DNA of 64,000 bases from Elymus sibiricus (Eukaryota; Streptophyta; Magnoliopsida; Poales; Poaceae): NCBI GenBank assembly GCA_039707655.1, contig CM077673.1, forward strand, positions 382,001 through 446,000. Reading direction: 5' to 3'. The notes under the pieces were generated by a model. It had not been told where the DNA came from, ran no database searches, and saw only the letters and a program-made list of their open reading frames with translations. Position 1 is the first letter of the stretch; every line of letters begins with the position of its first letter. Shown piece by piece: positions 1 to 13,162 of this stretch. Made by a program: the position numbers and the translations under genes.

Positions 1-16
1 AACACAGGTCCATTTT

Positions 17-3000
17 ATGGCAGTCCTTGAAAGAACTTCATTTTCCCGTGACGCTTTTTGCCTGACCGCCCCGAAATTTTGTTTCCTCGATAGTGGAGAT
101 ATTGTTTCCACATATATGTTGACCGATGCCAGGAATGCACTTTCGTTCCTTGCTGTCACACACATATGTTACAGCATGTCACACGGCGAAAACAAGGAGA
201 ATAAGGCATATAGCCGCTGGATTTTCTTGAATTTACGGCCAAATAGGATTGCCCGGATCATAAATCATCTGCAGAAAGCTATGTTTGCCCCTACCAGGGG
301 GACTAATGTCTATAATCAACGTAATCTCTCGAATTTCCTTCAAAAGGAGGTGCCACTTGGTGTCGAAACTTGTCCGAGAAACAGCGGTGAATGATGTTCT
401 TTGACTTTCAGGCCCAAAAAGTCATGCTTAAGATCGAATTTGAGGGTACACCAGGCATCCTGGCGCAAGCGGGGAGTATTTTATAGATTCGCACGCTCGC
501 CGCGAGCATTTTGAGTAATTGTGGGTCCGAAACGGACACCGAATGACAAAGTTATGACCATTTTAGTGAACACCGGTCCATTTTATGGCAGTCCTTGAAA
601 GAACTTCATTTTCCCATGACGTATTTTGCCTCACCGCCCCGAAATTTTGTGTCCTTGATAGTGGAGATATTGTTTCCACATATATATTGACCGATGCCAG
701 GAATGCCCTTTCGTTCTTGGCTGTCACACACATAAGTTACAGCATGTCACACGGCGAAAACATGGAGAATAAGGCATATAGCCGCTGGATTTTCTTGAAT
801 TTACGGCCAAATGGGATTGCCCGGATCATAGAGCATCTCCAGAAAGCTACGTTTGTCCCTACCAGGGGGACTCATGTCTATAATCAACGTAATCTTTTGA
901 TTTTCCTTCAAAAGGAAGTGCCAATGGGGTGAGAAACTTGTCCGGAAAACAGCGGCGAATGATGTTCTTTGACTTTCAGGCCCAAAACGTCCTGCTTAAG
1001 GCCAAAATTGAGGGTACTCCGAGCATCCTGGCGCAAGCAGGGAGTATTTTCTAGATTCACACACTCGCCGCGAGCATTTTGAGTACTTGTGGGTCCGAAA
1101 CGGACACCGAATGACAAAGTTATGAGCGTTTTAGTGAACACTGGTCCATTTTAGGGCAGTCCTTGAAAGAACTTCATTTTCCCGTGACGCTTTTTGCCTC
1201 ACCGCCCCAAAATTTTGTGTCCTCAATAGTGGATATATTGTTTCCATATATATATTGACCGATGCCAGGAATGCCCTTTCGTTCTTGGCTGTCACAGACA
1301 TAAGTTACATCATGTCACACGGCGAAAACAAGGAGAATAAGGCATATAGCCGCTGGATTTTCTTCAATTTACGACCAAATGGGATTGCCCGGATCATAGA
1401 GCATCTATAGAAAGCTACGTTTGTCCCTACCAGGGGGACTAATGTCTAAAATCAATGTAATCTCTCAAATTTCCTTCAAAAGGAAGTGCCAATGGCTCGA
1501 TAAACTTGTCCGAAAAACAGCGGCGAATGATGTTCTTTGACTTTCAGTCCCAAAAAGTCCTGCTTAAGGCCGAATTTGAGGGTACTCCGGGCATCCTGGT
1601 GCAAGCAGGCATTATTTTCTGGATGCACACGCTCGCTGCGAGCATTTTGAGTACTTGTGGGTCCGAAACGGACACCGAATGACAAAGTTATGACCGTTTT
1701 AGTGAACACCGGTCCATTTTATGGCAGTCCTTGAAAGAACTTCATTTTCCCTTGACGCTTTTTGCCTCACCGCCCTGAAATTTTGTGTCCTTGATAGTGG
1801 AGATATTGGTTCCACATATATATTGACCGATGCCAGGAATGCCCTTTCGTTCTTGGCTGTCACACACATAAGTTAAAGCATGTCACACGTCAAAAACAAG
1901 GAGAATAAGGCATATAGCCACTGGATTTTCTTGAATTTACGGCCAAATGGGATTGCCCGGATCATAGAGCATCTATAGAAAGCTACGTTTGTCCCTACCA
2001 GGGGGACTAATGTCTATAATCAACGTAATCTCTCGAATTTCCTTCAAAAGGAAGTGCCAATGGGTTGAGAAACTTGCCCGAAAAACAGCGGCGAACGATG
2101 TTCTTTGACTTTCAGGCCCAAAAAGTCCTGCTTAAGGCCGAATTTGGGGGTACTCCGAGCATCCTGGCGCAAGTGGAGAGTATTTTCTAGATTCGCAAGC
2201 TCGCCGCGAGCATTTTGAGTACTTGTCGGTCCGAAACGGACACCGAATGACAAAGTTATGACCATTTTAGTGAACACTGGTCCATTTTATGGCAAAGAAC
2301 TTCATTTTCCCGTGACGCTTTTTGCCTCACCGCCCTGAAATTTTGTGTCCTCGAAAGTGGAGATATTGTTTCCACATATATATTGACCAATGCCAGGAAT
2401 GCCCTTTCGTTCTTGGCTGTCACACACATAAGTTACAGCATGTCACGCGGCGAAAACAAGGAGAATAAGGCATATAGCCGCTGGATTTTCTTGAATTTAC
2501 GACCAAATGGGATTGCCCGGATCATAGAGGATCTGCTGAAAGCTAGATTTGTCCCTACCAGGGGGACTAATGTCTATAATCAATGTAATCTCTCAAATTT
2601 CCTTCAAAAGGAAGTGCCAATGGGTTGATAAACTTGTCCAAAAAACAGCGGCGAATGATGTTCTTTGACTTTCAGGCCCAAAAAGTCCTGCTTAAGGCCG
2701 AATTTGAGGGTACTCCGGGCATCCTGGCGCAAGCGGGGTGTATTTTCTGGATTCGCATGCTCGCCGCGAGCATTTTCAGTACTTGTGGGTCCGAAACGGA
2801 CACCGAATGACAAAGTTATGACCGTTTTAGTGAACACCGGTCCATTATATGGCAGTCCATGAAAGAACTTCATTTTCCCGTGACGCTTTTGGCCTCACCG
2901 CCCCAAAATTTTGTGTCCTCGATAGTGGAGATATTGTTTCCACATATATATTGACCGATGCCAGGAATGCCCTTTCATTCTTGGCTGTCACACACATAAG

Positions 3001-5451
3001 TTACAGCATGTCACACGGCGAAAATAAGGAGAATAAGGCATATAGCCGCTGGATTTTCTTGAATTTACGGCCAAATGGGATTGACCGGATCATAGAGCAT
3101 CTGCAAAAAGCTACGTTTGTCCCTACCAGGGGGGCTAATGTATATAATCAACGTAATCTCTCGAATTTCCTTCAAAAGGAAGTGCCAATGGGTTGAGAAA
3201 CTTGTCCGAAAAACAGCGGCGAATGATGTTCTTTGACTTTTAGGCCCAAAAAGTCCTACTTAATTCCGAATTTGAGGGTACTTGGGCATCCTGGCGCAAG
3301 CAGGGAGTATTTTCTGGATTCGCACGCTCGCTGCGAGCATTTTGAGTACTTGTGGGTCCGAAACGGACACCGAATGACAAAGTTATGACCGTTTTAGTGA
3401 ACACCGGTCCATTTTATGGCAGTCCTTGAAAGAACTTCATTTTCCCTTGACGCTTTTTGCCTCACCGCCCTGAAATTTTGTGTCCTTGATAGTGGAGATA
3501 TTGGTTCCACATATATATTGACCGATGCGAGGAATGCCCTTTCGTTCTTGGCTGTCACACACATAAGTTAAAGCATGACACACGTCAAAAACAAGGAGAA
3601 TAAGGCATATAGCCACTGGATTTTCTTGAATTTACGGCCAAATGGGATTGCCCGGATCATAGAGCATCTATAGAAAGCTACGTTTGTCCCTACCAGGGGG
3701 ACTAATGTCTATAATCAATGTAATCTCTCGAATTTCCTTCAAAAGGAAGTGCCAATGGGTTGAGAAACTTGTCCGAAAAACAGCGGCGAATGATGTTCTT
3801 TGACTTTTAGGCCCAAAAAGTCCTACTTAATTCCGAATTTGAGGGTACTTGGGCATCCTGGCGCAAGCAGGGAGTATTTTCTGGATTCGCACGCTCGCCG
3901 CGAGCATTTTGAGTACTTGTGGGTCCGAAACGGACACCGAATGACAAAGTTATGACCGTTTTAGTGAACACCGGTCTATTTTATGGCAGTCCTTGAAAGA
4001 ACTTCATTTTCCCGTGACACTTTTTGCCTCACCGCCCCGAAATTTTGTGTCCTCAATAGTGGAGATATTGTTTCCACATATATATTGACCGATGCCAGGA
4101 ATGCCCTTTCATTCTTGGCTGTCACACACATAAGTTACAGCATGTCACACGGCGAAAACAAGGGGAATAAGGCATATAGCCGCTGGATTTTCTTGAATTT
4201 ATGGCCAAATGGGATTGCCCGGATCATAGGGCATCTGCAGAAAGCTATGTTTGCGCCTACCAAGGGGACTAATGTCTATAATCAATGTAATCTCTCAAAT
4301 TTCCTTCAAAAGGAAGTGCCAATGGGTTGAGAAACCTGTCAGAAAAATAGCGGCGAATGATGTTCTTTGACTTTCAGGCCCCAAAAGTCCTGCTTAAGGC
4401 CAAATTTGAGGGTACTCTAGTCATCCTGGCGCAAGCGGGGAGTATTTTCTGGATTTGCATGCTTGCCGCGAGCATTTTGAGTACTTGTGTGTCCGAAACG
4501 GACACCGAATGACAAAGTTATGACCGTTTTAGTGAACACAGGTCCATTTTATGGCAGTCCTTGAAAGAACTTCATTTTCCCGTGACGCTTTTTGCCTGAC
4601 CGCCCCGAAATTTTGTTTCCTCGATAGTGGAGATATTGTTTCCACATATATGTTGACCGATGCCAGGAATGCACTTTCGTTCCTTGCTGTCACACACATA
4701 TGTTACAGCATGTCACGGATGATGTTCTTTGCCTTTCAGGCCCTAAAAGTCCTGCTTAAAGCCGCAAGCGAGGAGTAGTTTCTAGATTCGCATGCTCGCC
4801 ACGAGCATTTTGAGTACTTGTGGGTCCGAAACAGACACCGAATGACAAAGTTATAACCGTTTTATTGAACACCGATCCATTTTATGGCAGTCCTTGAAAG
4901 AACTTCATTTTCCCGTGACGCTTTTGGACTCACCGCCCCGAAATTTTATGTCCTCTATAGTGGAGATATTGTTTCCACATATATATTGACCGATGCCAGG
5001 AATGCCCTTTCATTCTTGGCTATCACACACATAAGTTACAGCATGTCACACGGCGAAAACAAGGGGAATGAGGCATATAGCCGCTGGATTTTCTTGAATT
5101 TATGGCCAAATGGGATTGCCCGGATCATAGGGCATCTGCAGAAAGCTATGTTTGCGCCTACCAAGGGGACTAATGTCTATAATCAATGTAATCTCTCAAA
5201 TTTCCTTCAAAAGGAAGTGCCAATGGGTTGAGAAACCTGTCAGAAAAATAGCGGCGAATGATGTTCTTTGACTTTCAGGCCCCAAAAGTCCTGCTTAAGG
5301 CCAAATTTGAGGGTACTCTAGTCATCCTGGCGCAAGCGGGGAGTATTTTCTGGATTTGCATGCTTGCCGCGAGCATTTTGAGTACTTGTGTGTCCGAAAC
5401 GGACACCGAATGACAAAGTTATGACCGTTTTAGTGAACACAGGTCCATTTA
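17..5451 (+). repeat. Higher-order repeat block A (5435 bp, ten monomer positions)
   Basis: Ten monomers form a block that recurs almost unchanged from 5452 onward. Starts are 17 (a), 585 (b), 1153 (c), 1721 (d), 2289 (e, with an 8-bp deletion just after its start), 2849 (f), 3416 (g), 3983 (h), 4551 (i, truncated) and 4884 (j). Type a is recognised by 'tttgtttcctcgatag' and 'acatatgttacagc'. Type b has 'cccatgacgtattttgcc'. Type c has 'agggcagtcc' and 'gtggatatattg'. Type f has 'aggggggctaatgtatat'. The order and the private variants are shared with blocks B and C, which shows that the multimer, not the single monomer, was the unit of amplification. Confidence 0.9.
4551..4883 (+). repeat. 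Truncated satellite monomer (type i, 333 bp), copy 1
   Basis: This monomer starts like type a but jumps from 'gcatgtcac' straight to 'ggatgatgttctttgcc' at about 4716, losing the 'acggcgaaaac...aacagcggc' part. It has a second loss after 'cttaaagcc', where the 'gaatttgagggtact' stretch is missing. Its length is 333 bp instead of 568. The same deletion endpoints occur in the copies at 12262 and 17138, so the event happened once and was then copied with the higher-order block. Confidence 0.9.
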
Positions 5452-8400
5452 ATGGCAGTCCTTGAAAGAACTTCATTTTCCCGTGACGCTTTTTGCCTGA
5501 CCGCCCCGAAATTTTGTTTCCTCGATAGTGGAGATATTGTTTCCACATATATGTTGACCGATGCCAGGAATGCACTTTCGTTCCTTGCTGTCACACACAT
5601 ATGTTACAGCATGTCACACGGCGAAAACAAGGAGAATAAGGCATATAGCCGCTGGATTTTCTTGAATTTACGGCCAAATAGGATTGCCCGGATCATAAAT
5701 CATCTGCAGAAAGCTATGTTTGCCCCTACCAGGGGGACTAATGTCTATAATCAACGTAATCTCTCGAATTTCCTTCAAAAGGAGGTGCCACTTGGTGTCG
5801 AAACTTGTCCGAAAAACAGCGGCGAATGATGTTCTTTGACTTTCAGGCCCAAAAAGTCCTGCTTAAGATCGAATTTGAGGGTACACCAGGCATCCTGGCG
5901 CAAGCGGGGAGTATTTTATAGATTCGCACGCTCGCCGCGAGCATTTTGAGTAATTGTGGGTCCAAAACGGACACCGAATGACAAAGTTATGACCATTTTA
6001 GTGAACACCGGTCCATTTTATGGCAGTCCTTGAAAGAACTTCATTTTCCCATGACGTATTTTGCCTCACCGCCCCGAAATTTTGTGTCCTTGATAGTGGA
6101 GATATTGTTTCCACATATATATTGACCGATGCCAGGAATGCCCTTTCGTTCTTGGCTGTCACACACATAAGTTACAGCATGTCACACGGCGAAAACAAGG
6201 AGAATAAGGCATATAGCCGCTGGATTTTCTTGAATTTACGGCCAAATTGGATTGCCCGGATCATAGAGCATCTCCAGAAAGCTACGTTTGTCCCTACCAG
6301 GGGGACTCATGTCTATAATGAACGTAATCTTTCGATTTTCCTTCAAAAGGAAGTGCCAATGGGGTGAGAAACTTGTCCGGAAAACAGCGGCGAATGATGT
6401 TCTTTGACTTTCAGGCCCAAAACGTCCTGCTTAAGGCCAAAATTGAGGGTACTCCGAGCATCCTGGCGCAAGCAGGGAGTATTTTCTAGATTCACACACT
6501 CGCCGCGAGCATTTTGAGTACTTGTGGGTCCGAAACGGACACCGAATGACAAAGTTATGAGCGTTTTAGTGAACACTGGTCCATTTTAGGGCAGTCCTTG
6601 AAAGAACTTCATTTTCCCGTGACGCTTTTTGCCTCACCGCCCCAAAATTTTGTGTCCTCAATAGTGGATATATTGTTTCCATATATATATTGACCGATGC
6701 CAGGAATGCCCTTTCGTTCTTGGCTGTCACAGACATAAGTTACATCATGTCACACGGCGAAAACAAGGAGAATAAGGCATATAGCCGCTGGATTTTCTTC
6801 AATTTACGACCAAATGGGATTGCCCGGATCATAGAGCATCTATAGAAAGCTACGTTTGTCCCTACCAGGGGGACTAATGTCTATAATCAATGTAATCTCT
6901 CAAATTTCCTTCAAAAGGAAGTGCCAATGGCTCGATAAACTTGTCCGAAAAACAGCGGCGAATGATGTTCTTTGACTTTCAGTCCCAAAAAGTCCTGCTT
7001 AAGGCCGAATTTGAGGGTACTCCGGGCATCCTGGTGCAAGCAGGCATTATTTTCTGGATGCACACGCTCGCTGCGAGCATTTTGAGTACTTGTGGGTCCG
7101 AAACGGACACCGAATGACAAAGTTATGACCGTTTTAGTGAACACCGGTCCATTTTATGGCAGTCCTTGAAAGAACTTCATTTTCCCTTGACGCTTTTTGC
7201 CTCACCGCCCTGAAATTTTGTGTCCTTGATAGTGGAGATATTGGTTCCACATATATATTGACCGATGCCAGGAATGCCCTTTCGTTCTTGGCTGTCACAC
7301 ACATAAGTTAAAGCATGTCACACCTCAAAAACAAGGAGAATAAGGCATATAGCCACTGGATTTTCTTGAATTTACGGCCAAATGGGATTGCCCGGATCAT
7401 AGAGCATCTATAGAAAGCTACGTTTGTCCCTACCAGGGGGACTAATGTCTATAATCAACGTAATCTCTCGAATTTCCTTCAAAAGGAAGTGCCAATGGGT
7501 TGAGAAACTTGCCCGAAAAACAGCGGCGAACGATGTTCTTTGACTTTCAGGCCCAAAAAGTCCTGCTTAAGGCCGAATTTGGGGGTACTCCGAGCATCCT
7601 GGCGCAAGTGGAGAGTATTTTCTAGATTCGCAAGCTCGCCGTGAGCATTTTGAGTACTTGTCGGTCCGAAACGGACACCGAATGACAAAGTTATGACCAT
7701 TTTAGTGAACACTGGTCCATTTTATGGCAGTCCTTGAAAGAACTTCATTTTCCCGTGACGCTTTTTGCCTCACCGCCCTGAAATTTTGTGTCCTCGAAAG
7801 TGGAGATATTGTTTCCACATATATATTGACCAATGCCAGGAATGCCCTTTCGTTCTTGGCTGTCACACACATAAGTTACAGCATGTCACGCGGCGAAAAC
7901 AAGGAGAATAAGGCATATAGCCGCTGGATTTTCTTGAATTTACGACCAAATGGGATTGCCCGGATCATAGAGGATCTGCAGAAAGCTAGATTTGTCCCTA
8001 CCAGGGGGACTAATGTCTATAATCAATGTAATCTCTCAAATTTCCTTCAAAAGGAAGTGCCAATGGGTTGATAAACTTGTCCAAAAAACAGCGGCGAATG
8101 ATGTTCTTTGACTTTCAGGCCCAAAAAGTCCTGGTTAAGGCCGAATTTGAGGGTACTCCGGGCATCCTGGCGCAAGCGGGGTGTATTTTCTGGATTCGCA
8201 TGCTCGCCGCGAGCATTTTCAGTACTTGTGGGTCCGAAACGGACACCGAATGACAAAGTTATGACCGTTTTAGTGAACACCGGTCCATTATATGGCAGTC
8301 CATGAAAGAACTTCATTTTCCCGTGACGCTTTTGGCCTCACCGCCCCAAAATTTTGTGTCCTCGATAGTGGAGATATTGTTTCCACATATATATTGACCG

Positions 8401-8858
8401 ATGCCAGGAATGCCCTTTCATTCTTGGCTGTCACACACATAAGTTACAGCATGTCACACGGCGAAAACAAGGAGAATAAGGCATATAGCCGCTGGATTTT
8501 CTTGAATTTACGGCCAAATGGGATTGCCCGGATCATAGAGCATCTGCAAAAAGCTACGTTTGTCCCTACCAGGGGGGCTAATGTATATAATCAACGTAAT
8601 CTCTCGAATTTCCTTCAAAAGGAAGTGCCAATGGGTTGAGAAACTTGTCCGAAAAACAGCGGCGAATGATGTTCTTTGACTTTTAGGCCCAAAAAGTCCT
8701 ACTTAATTCCGAATTTGAGGGTACTTGGGCATCCTGGCGCAAGCAGGGAGTATTTTCTGGATTCGCACGCTCGCCGCGAGCATTTTGAGTACTTGTGGGT
8801 CCGAAACGGACACCGAATGACAAAGTTATGACCGTTTTAGTGAACACCGGTCCATTTT

Positions 8859-9424
8859 ATGGCAGTCCTTGAAAAACTTCATTTTCCCGTGACGCTTTTT
8901 GCCTCACCGCCCCAAAATTTTGTGTCCTCAATAGTGGATATATTGTTTCCATATATATATTGACCGATGCCAGGAATGCCCTTTCATTCTTGGCTGTCAC
9001 ACACATAAGTTACAGCATGTCACACGGCGAAAACAAGGAGAATAAGGCATATAGCCGCTGGATTTTCTTGAATTTACGGCCAAATGGGATTGCCCGGATC
9101 ATAGAGCATCTGCAAAAAGCTACGTTTGTCCCTACCAGGGGGGCTAATGTATATAATCAACGTAATCTCTCGAATTTCCTTCAAAAGGAAGTGCCAATGG
9201 GTTGAGAAACTTGTCCGAAAAACAGCGGCGAATGATGTTCTTTGACTTTTAGGCCCAAAAAGTCCTACTTAATTCCGAATTTGAGGGTACTTGGGCATCC
9301 TGGCGCAAGCAGGGAGTATTTTCTAGATTCACACACTCGCCGCGAGCATTTTGAGTACTTGTGGGTCCGAAACGGACACCGAATGACAAAGTTATGAGCG
9401 TTTTAGTGAACACTGGTCCATTTT
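8859..9424 (+). repeat. Mosaic satellite monomer (c / f / b patchwork)
   Basis: The head carries type c variants (a 'ttgaaaaacttc' deletion and 'gtggatatattg'). The middle switches to type f ('cctttcattcttgg', 'aggggggctaatgtatat', 'cctacttaattccg'). The last ~100 bp switch to type b ('ctagattcacacactcgcc', 'ttatgagcg'). Each switch falls in sequence shared by the two parents, as expected for gene conversion or crossover between monomers. Confidence 0.8.
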
Positions 9425-9991
9425 AGGGCAGTCCTTGAAAAACTTCATTTTCCCGTGACGCTTTTTGCCTCACCGCCCCAAAATTTTGTGTCCTCAATAG
9501 TGGATATATTGTTTCCATATATATATTGACCGATGCCAGGAATGCTCTTTCGTTCTTGGCTGTCACAGACATAAGTTACATCATGTCACACGGCGAAAAC
9601 AAGGAGAATAAGGCATATAGCCGCTGGATTTTCTTCAATTTACGACCAAATGGGATTGCCCGGATCATAGAGCATCTATAGAAAGCTACGTTTGTCCCTA
9701 CCAGGGGGACTAATGTCTATAATCAACGTAATCTCTCGAATTTCCTTCAAAAGGAAGTGCCAATGGGTTGAGAAACTTGCCCGAAAAACAGCGGCGAACG
9801 ATGTTCTTTGACTTTCAGGCCCAAAAAGTCCTGCTTAAGGCCGAATTTGGGGGTACTCCGAGCATCCTGGCGCAAGTGGAGAGTATTTTCTAGATTCGCA
9901 AGCTCGCCGCGAGCATTTTGAGTACTTGTCGGTCCGAAACGGACACCGAATGACAAAGTTATGACCATTTTAGTGAACACTGGTCCATTTT
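9425..9991 (+). repeat. Mosaic satellite monomer (c head, d tail)
   Basis: It begins as type c ('agggcagtcc', 'gtggatatattg', 'cacagacataag', 'tacatcatgtc', 'cttcaatttacgacc'). From about 9720 it ends as type d ('aatcaacgtaatctctcgaa', 'acttgcccg', 'gcgaacgatg', 'caagtggagag'). The result is then followed by a second e-f pair. Confidence 0.8.
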
Positions 9992-12261
9992 ATGGCAGTC
10001 CTTGAAAGAACTTCATTTTCCCGTGACGCTTTTTGCCTCACCGCCCTGAAATTTTGTGTCCTCGAAAGTGGAGATATTGTTTCCACATATATATTGACCA
10101 ATGCCAGGAATGCCCTTTCGTTCTTGGCTGTCACACACATAAGTTACAGCATGTCACGCGGCGAAAACAAGGAGAATAAGGCATATAGCCGCTGGATTTT
10201 CTTGAATTTACGACCAAATGGGATTGCCCGGATCATAGAGGATCTGCAGAAAGCTAGATTTGTCCCTACCAGGGGGACTAATGTCTATAATCAATGTAAT
10301 CTCTCAAATTTCCTTCAAAAGGAAGTGCCAATGGGTTGATAAACTTGTCCAAAAAACAGCGGCGAATGATGTTCTTTGACTTTCAGGCCCAAAAAGTCCT
10401 GCTTAAGGCCGAATTTGAGGGTACTCCGGGCATCCTGGCGCAAGCGGGGTGTATTTTCTGGATTCGCATGCTCGCCGCGAGCATTTTCAGTACTTGTGGG
10501 TCCGAAACGGACACCGAATGACAAAGTTATGACCGTTTTAGTGAACACCGGTCCATTATATGGCAGTCCATGAAAGAACTTCATTTTCCCGTGACGCTTT
10601 TGGCCTCACCGCCCCAAAATTTTGTGTCCTCGATAGTGGAGATATTGTTTCCACATATATATTGACCGATGCCAGGAATGCCCTTTCATTCTTGGCTGTC
10701 ACACACATAAGTTACAGCATGTCACACGGCGAAAACAAGGAGAATAAGGCATATAGCCGCTGGATTTTCTTGAATTTACGGCCAAATGGGATTGCCCGGA
10801 TCATAGAGCATCTGCAAAAAGCTACGTTTGTCCCTACCAGGGGGGCTAATGTATATAATCAACGTAATCTCTCGAATTTCCTTCAAAAGGAAGTGCCAAT
10901 GGGTTGAGAAACTTGTCCGAAAAACAGCGGCGAATGATGTTCTTTGACTTTTAGGCCCAAAAAGTCCTACTTAATTCCGAATTTGAGGGTACTTGGGCAT
11001 CCTGGCGCAAGCAGGGAGTATTTTCTGGATTCGCACGCTCGCCGCGAGCATTTTGAGTACTTGTGGGTCCGAAACGGACACCGAATGACAAAGTTACGAC
11101 CGTTTTAGTGAACACCGGTCCATTTTATGGCAGTCCTTGAAAGAACTTCATTTTCCCTTGACGCTTTTTGCCTCACCGCCCTGAAATTTTGTGTCCTTGA
11201 TAGTGGAGATATTGGTTCCACATATATATTGACCGATGCGAGGAATGCCCTTTCGTTCTTGGCTGTCACACACATAAGTTAAAGCATGACACACGTCAAA
11301 AACAAGGAGAATAAGGCATATAGCCACTGGATTTTCTTGAATTTACGGCCAAATGGGATTGCCCGGATCATAGAGCATCTATAGAAAGCTACGTTTGTCC
11401 CTACCAGGGGGACTAATGTCTATAATCAACGTAATCTCTCGAATTTCCTTCAAAAGGAAGTGCCAATGGGTTGAGAAACTTGTCCGAAAAACAGCGGCGA
11501 ATGATGTTCTTTGACTTTTAGGCCCAAAAAGTCCTACTTAATTCCGAATTTGAGGGTACTTGGGCATCCTGGCGCAAGCAGGGAGTATTTTCTGGATTCG
11601 CACGCTCGCCGCGAGCATTTTGAGTACTTGTGGGTCCGAAACGGACACCGAATGACAAAGTTATGACCGTTTTAGTGAACACCGGTCTATTTTATGGCAG
11701 TCCTTGAAAGAACTTCATTTTCCCGTGACACTTTTTGCCTCACCGCCCCGAAATTTTGTGTCCTCAATAGTGGAGATATTGTTTCCACATATATATTGAC
11801 CGATGCCAGGAATGCCCTTTCATTCTTGGCTGTCACACACATAAGTTACAGCATGTCACACGGCGAAAACAAGGGGAATAAGGCATATAGCCGCTGGATT
11901 TTCTTGAATTTATGGCCAAATGGGATTGCCCGGATCATAGGGCATCTGCAGAAAGCTATGTTTGCGCCTACCAAGGGGACTAATGTCTATAATCAATGTA
12001 ATCTCTCAAATTTCCTTCAAAAGGAAGTGCCAATGGGTTGAGAAACCTGTCAGAAAAATAGCGGCGAATGATGTTCTTTGACTTTCAGGCCCCAAAAGTC
12101 CTGCTTAAGGCCAAATTTGAGGGTACTCTAGTCATCCTGGCGCAAGCGGGGAGTATTTTCTGGATTTGCATGCTTGCCGCGAGCATTTTGAGTACTTGTG
12201 TGTCCGAAACGGACACCGAATGACAAAGTTATGACCGTTTTAGTGAACACAGGTCCATTTT

Positions 12262-12594
12262 ATGGCAGTCCTTGAAAGAACTTCATTTTCCCGTGACGCT
12301 TTTTGCCTGACCGCCCCGAAATTTTGTTTCCTCGATAGTGGAGATATTGTTTCCACATATATGTTGACCGATGCCAGGAATGCACTTTCGTTCCTTGCTG
12401 TCACACACATATGTTACAGCATGTCACGGATGATGTTCTTTGCCTTTCAGGCCCTAAAAGTCCTGCTTAAAGCCGCAAGCGAGGAGTAGTTTCTAGATTC
12501 GCATGCTCGCCACGAGCATTTTGAGTACTTGTGGGTCCGAAACAGACACCGAATGACAAAGTTATAACCGTTTTATTGAACACCGATCCATTTT
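12262..12594 (+). repeat. Truncated satellite monomer (type i, 333 bp), copy 2
   Basis: It has identical deletion endpoints to the copy at 4551 and lies exactly 7711 bp downstream of it. It is flanked by the same h and j monomer types. Confidence 0.9.
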
Positions 12595-13162
12595 ATGGCA
12601 GTCCTTGAAAGAACTTCATTTTCCCGTGACGCTTTTGGACTCACCGCCCCGAAATTTTATGTCCTCTATAGTGGAGATATTGTTTCCACATATATATTGA
12701 CCGATGCCAGGAATGCCCTTTCATTCTTGGCTATCACACACATAAGTTACAGCATGTCACACGGCGAAAACAAGGGGAATAAGGCATATAGCCGCTGGAT
12801 TTTCTTGAATTTATGGCCAAATGGGATTGCCCGGATCATAGGGCATCTGCAGAAAGCTATGTTTGCGCCTACCAAGGGGACTAATGTCTATAATCAATGT
12901 AATCTCTCAAATTTCCTTCAAAAGGAAGTGCCAATGGGTTGAGAAACCTGTCAGAAAAATAGCGGCGAATGATGTTCTTTGACTTTCAGGCCCCAAAAGT
13001 CCTGCTTAAGGCCAAATTTGAGGGTACTCTAGTCATCCTGGCGCAAGCGGGGAGTATTTTCTGGATTTGCATGCTTGCCGCGAGCATTTTGAGTACTTGT
13101 GTGTCCGAAACGGACACCGAATGACAAAGTTATGACCGTTTTAGTGAACACAGGTCCATTTA

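Larger units (their letters stand above)
5452..13162 (+). repeat. Higher-order repeat block B (7711 bp), expanded version of block A
   Basis: The order is a (5452), b (6020), c (6588), d (7156), e (7724), f (8292), two mosaic monomers (8859 and 9425), then e again (9992), f again (10560), g (11127), h (11694), i truncated (12262) and j (12595). Types e and f are repeated at an offset of 2268 bp, four monomers. This accounts for the extra length over block A. Types h, i and j recur exactly 7711 bp after their counterparts in block A. The pattern is what unequal exchange between out-of-register HORs produces. Confidence 0.88.

Noticed and set aside
17..394. Plus-strand frame of 115-125 codons starting 'MAVLERTSFSRDAF', repeated in most monomers
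   Set aside because: It recurs because the DNA recurs. It has no recognised domain and no plant gene structure, stops are present in several monomer types, and variation does not favour silent positions.
908..1141. Minus-strand frame of 77-89 codons starting 'MFTKTVITLSFGVRFGP', repeated in most monomers
   Set aside because: Same reason: it overlaps the end of one monomer and has no homology that I recognise.
2289..2310. 8-bp deletion at the start of the monomer at 2289, considered as a functional site difference
   Set aside because: It occurs in one copy only, and the corresponding monomers at 7724, 9992 and 15434 are intact. It is an ordinary small deletion.
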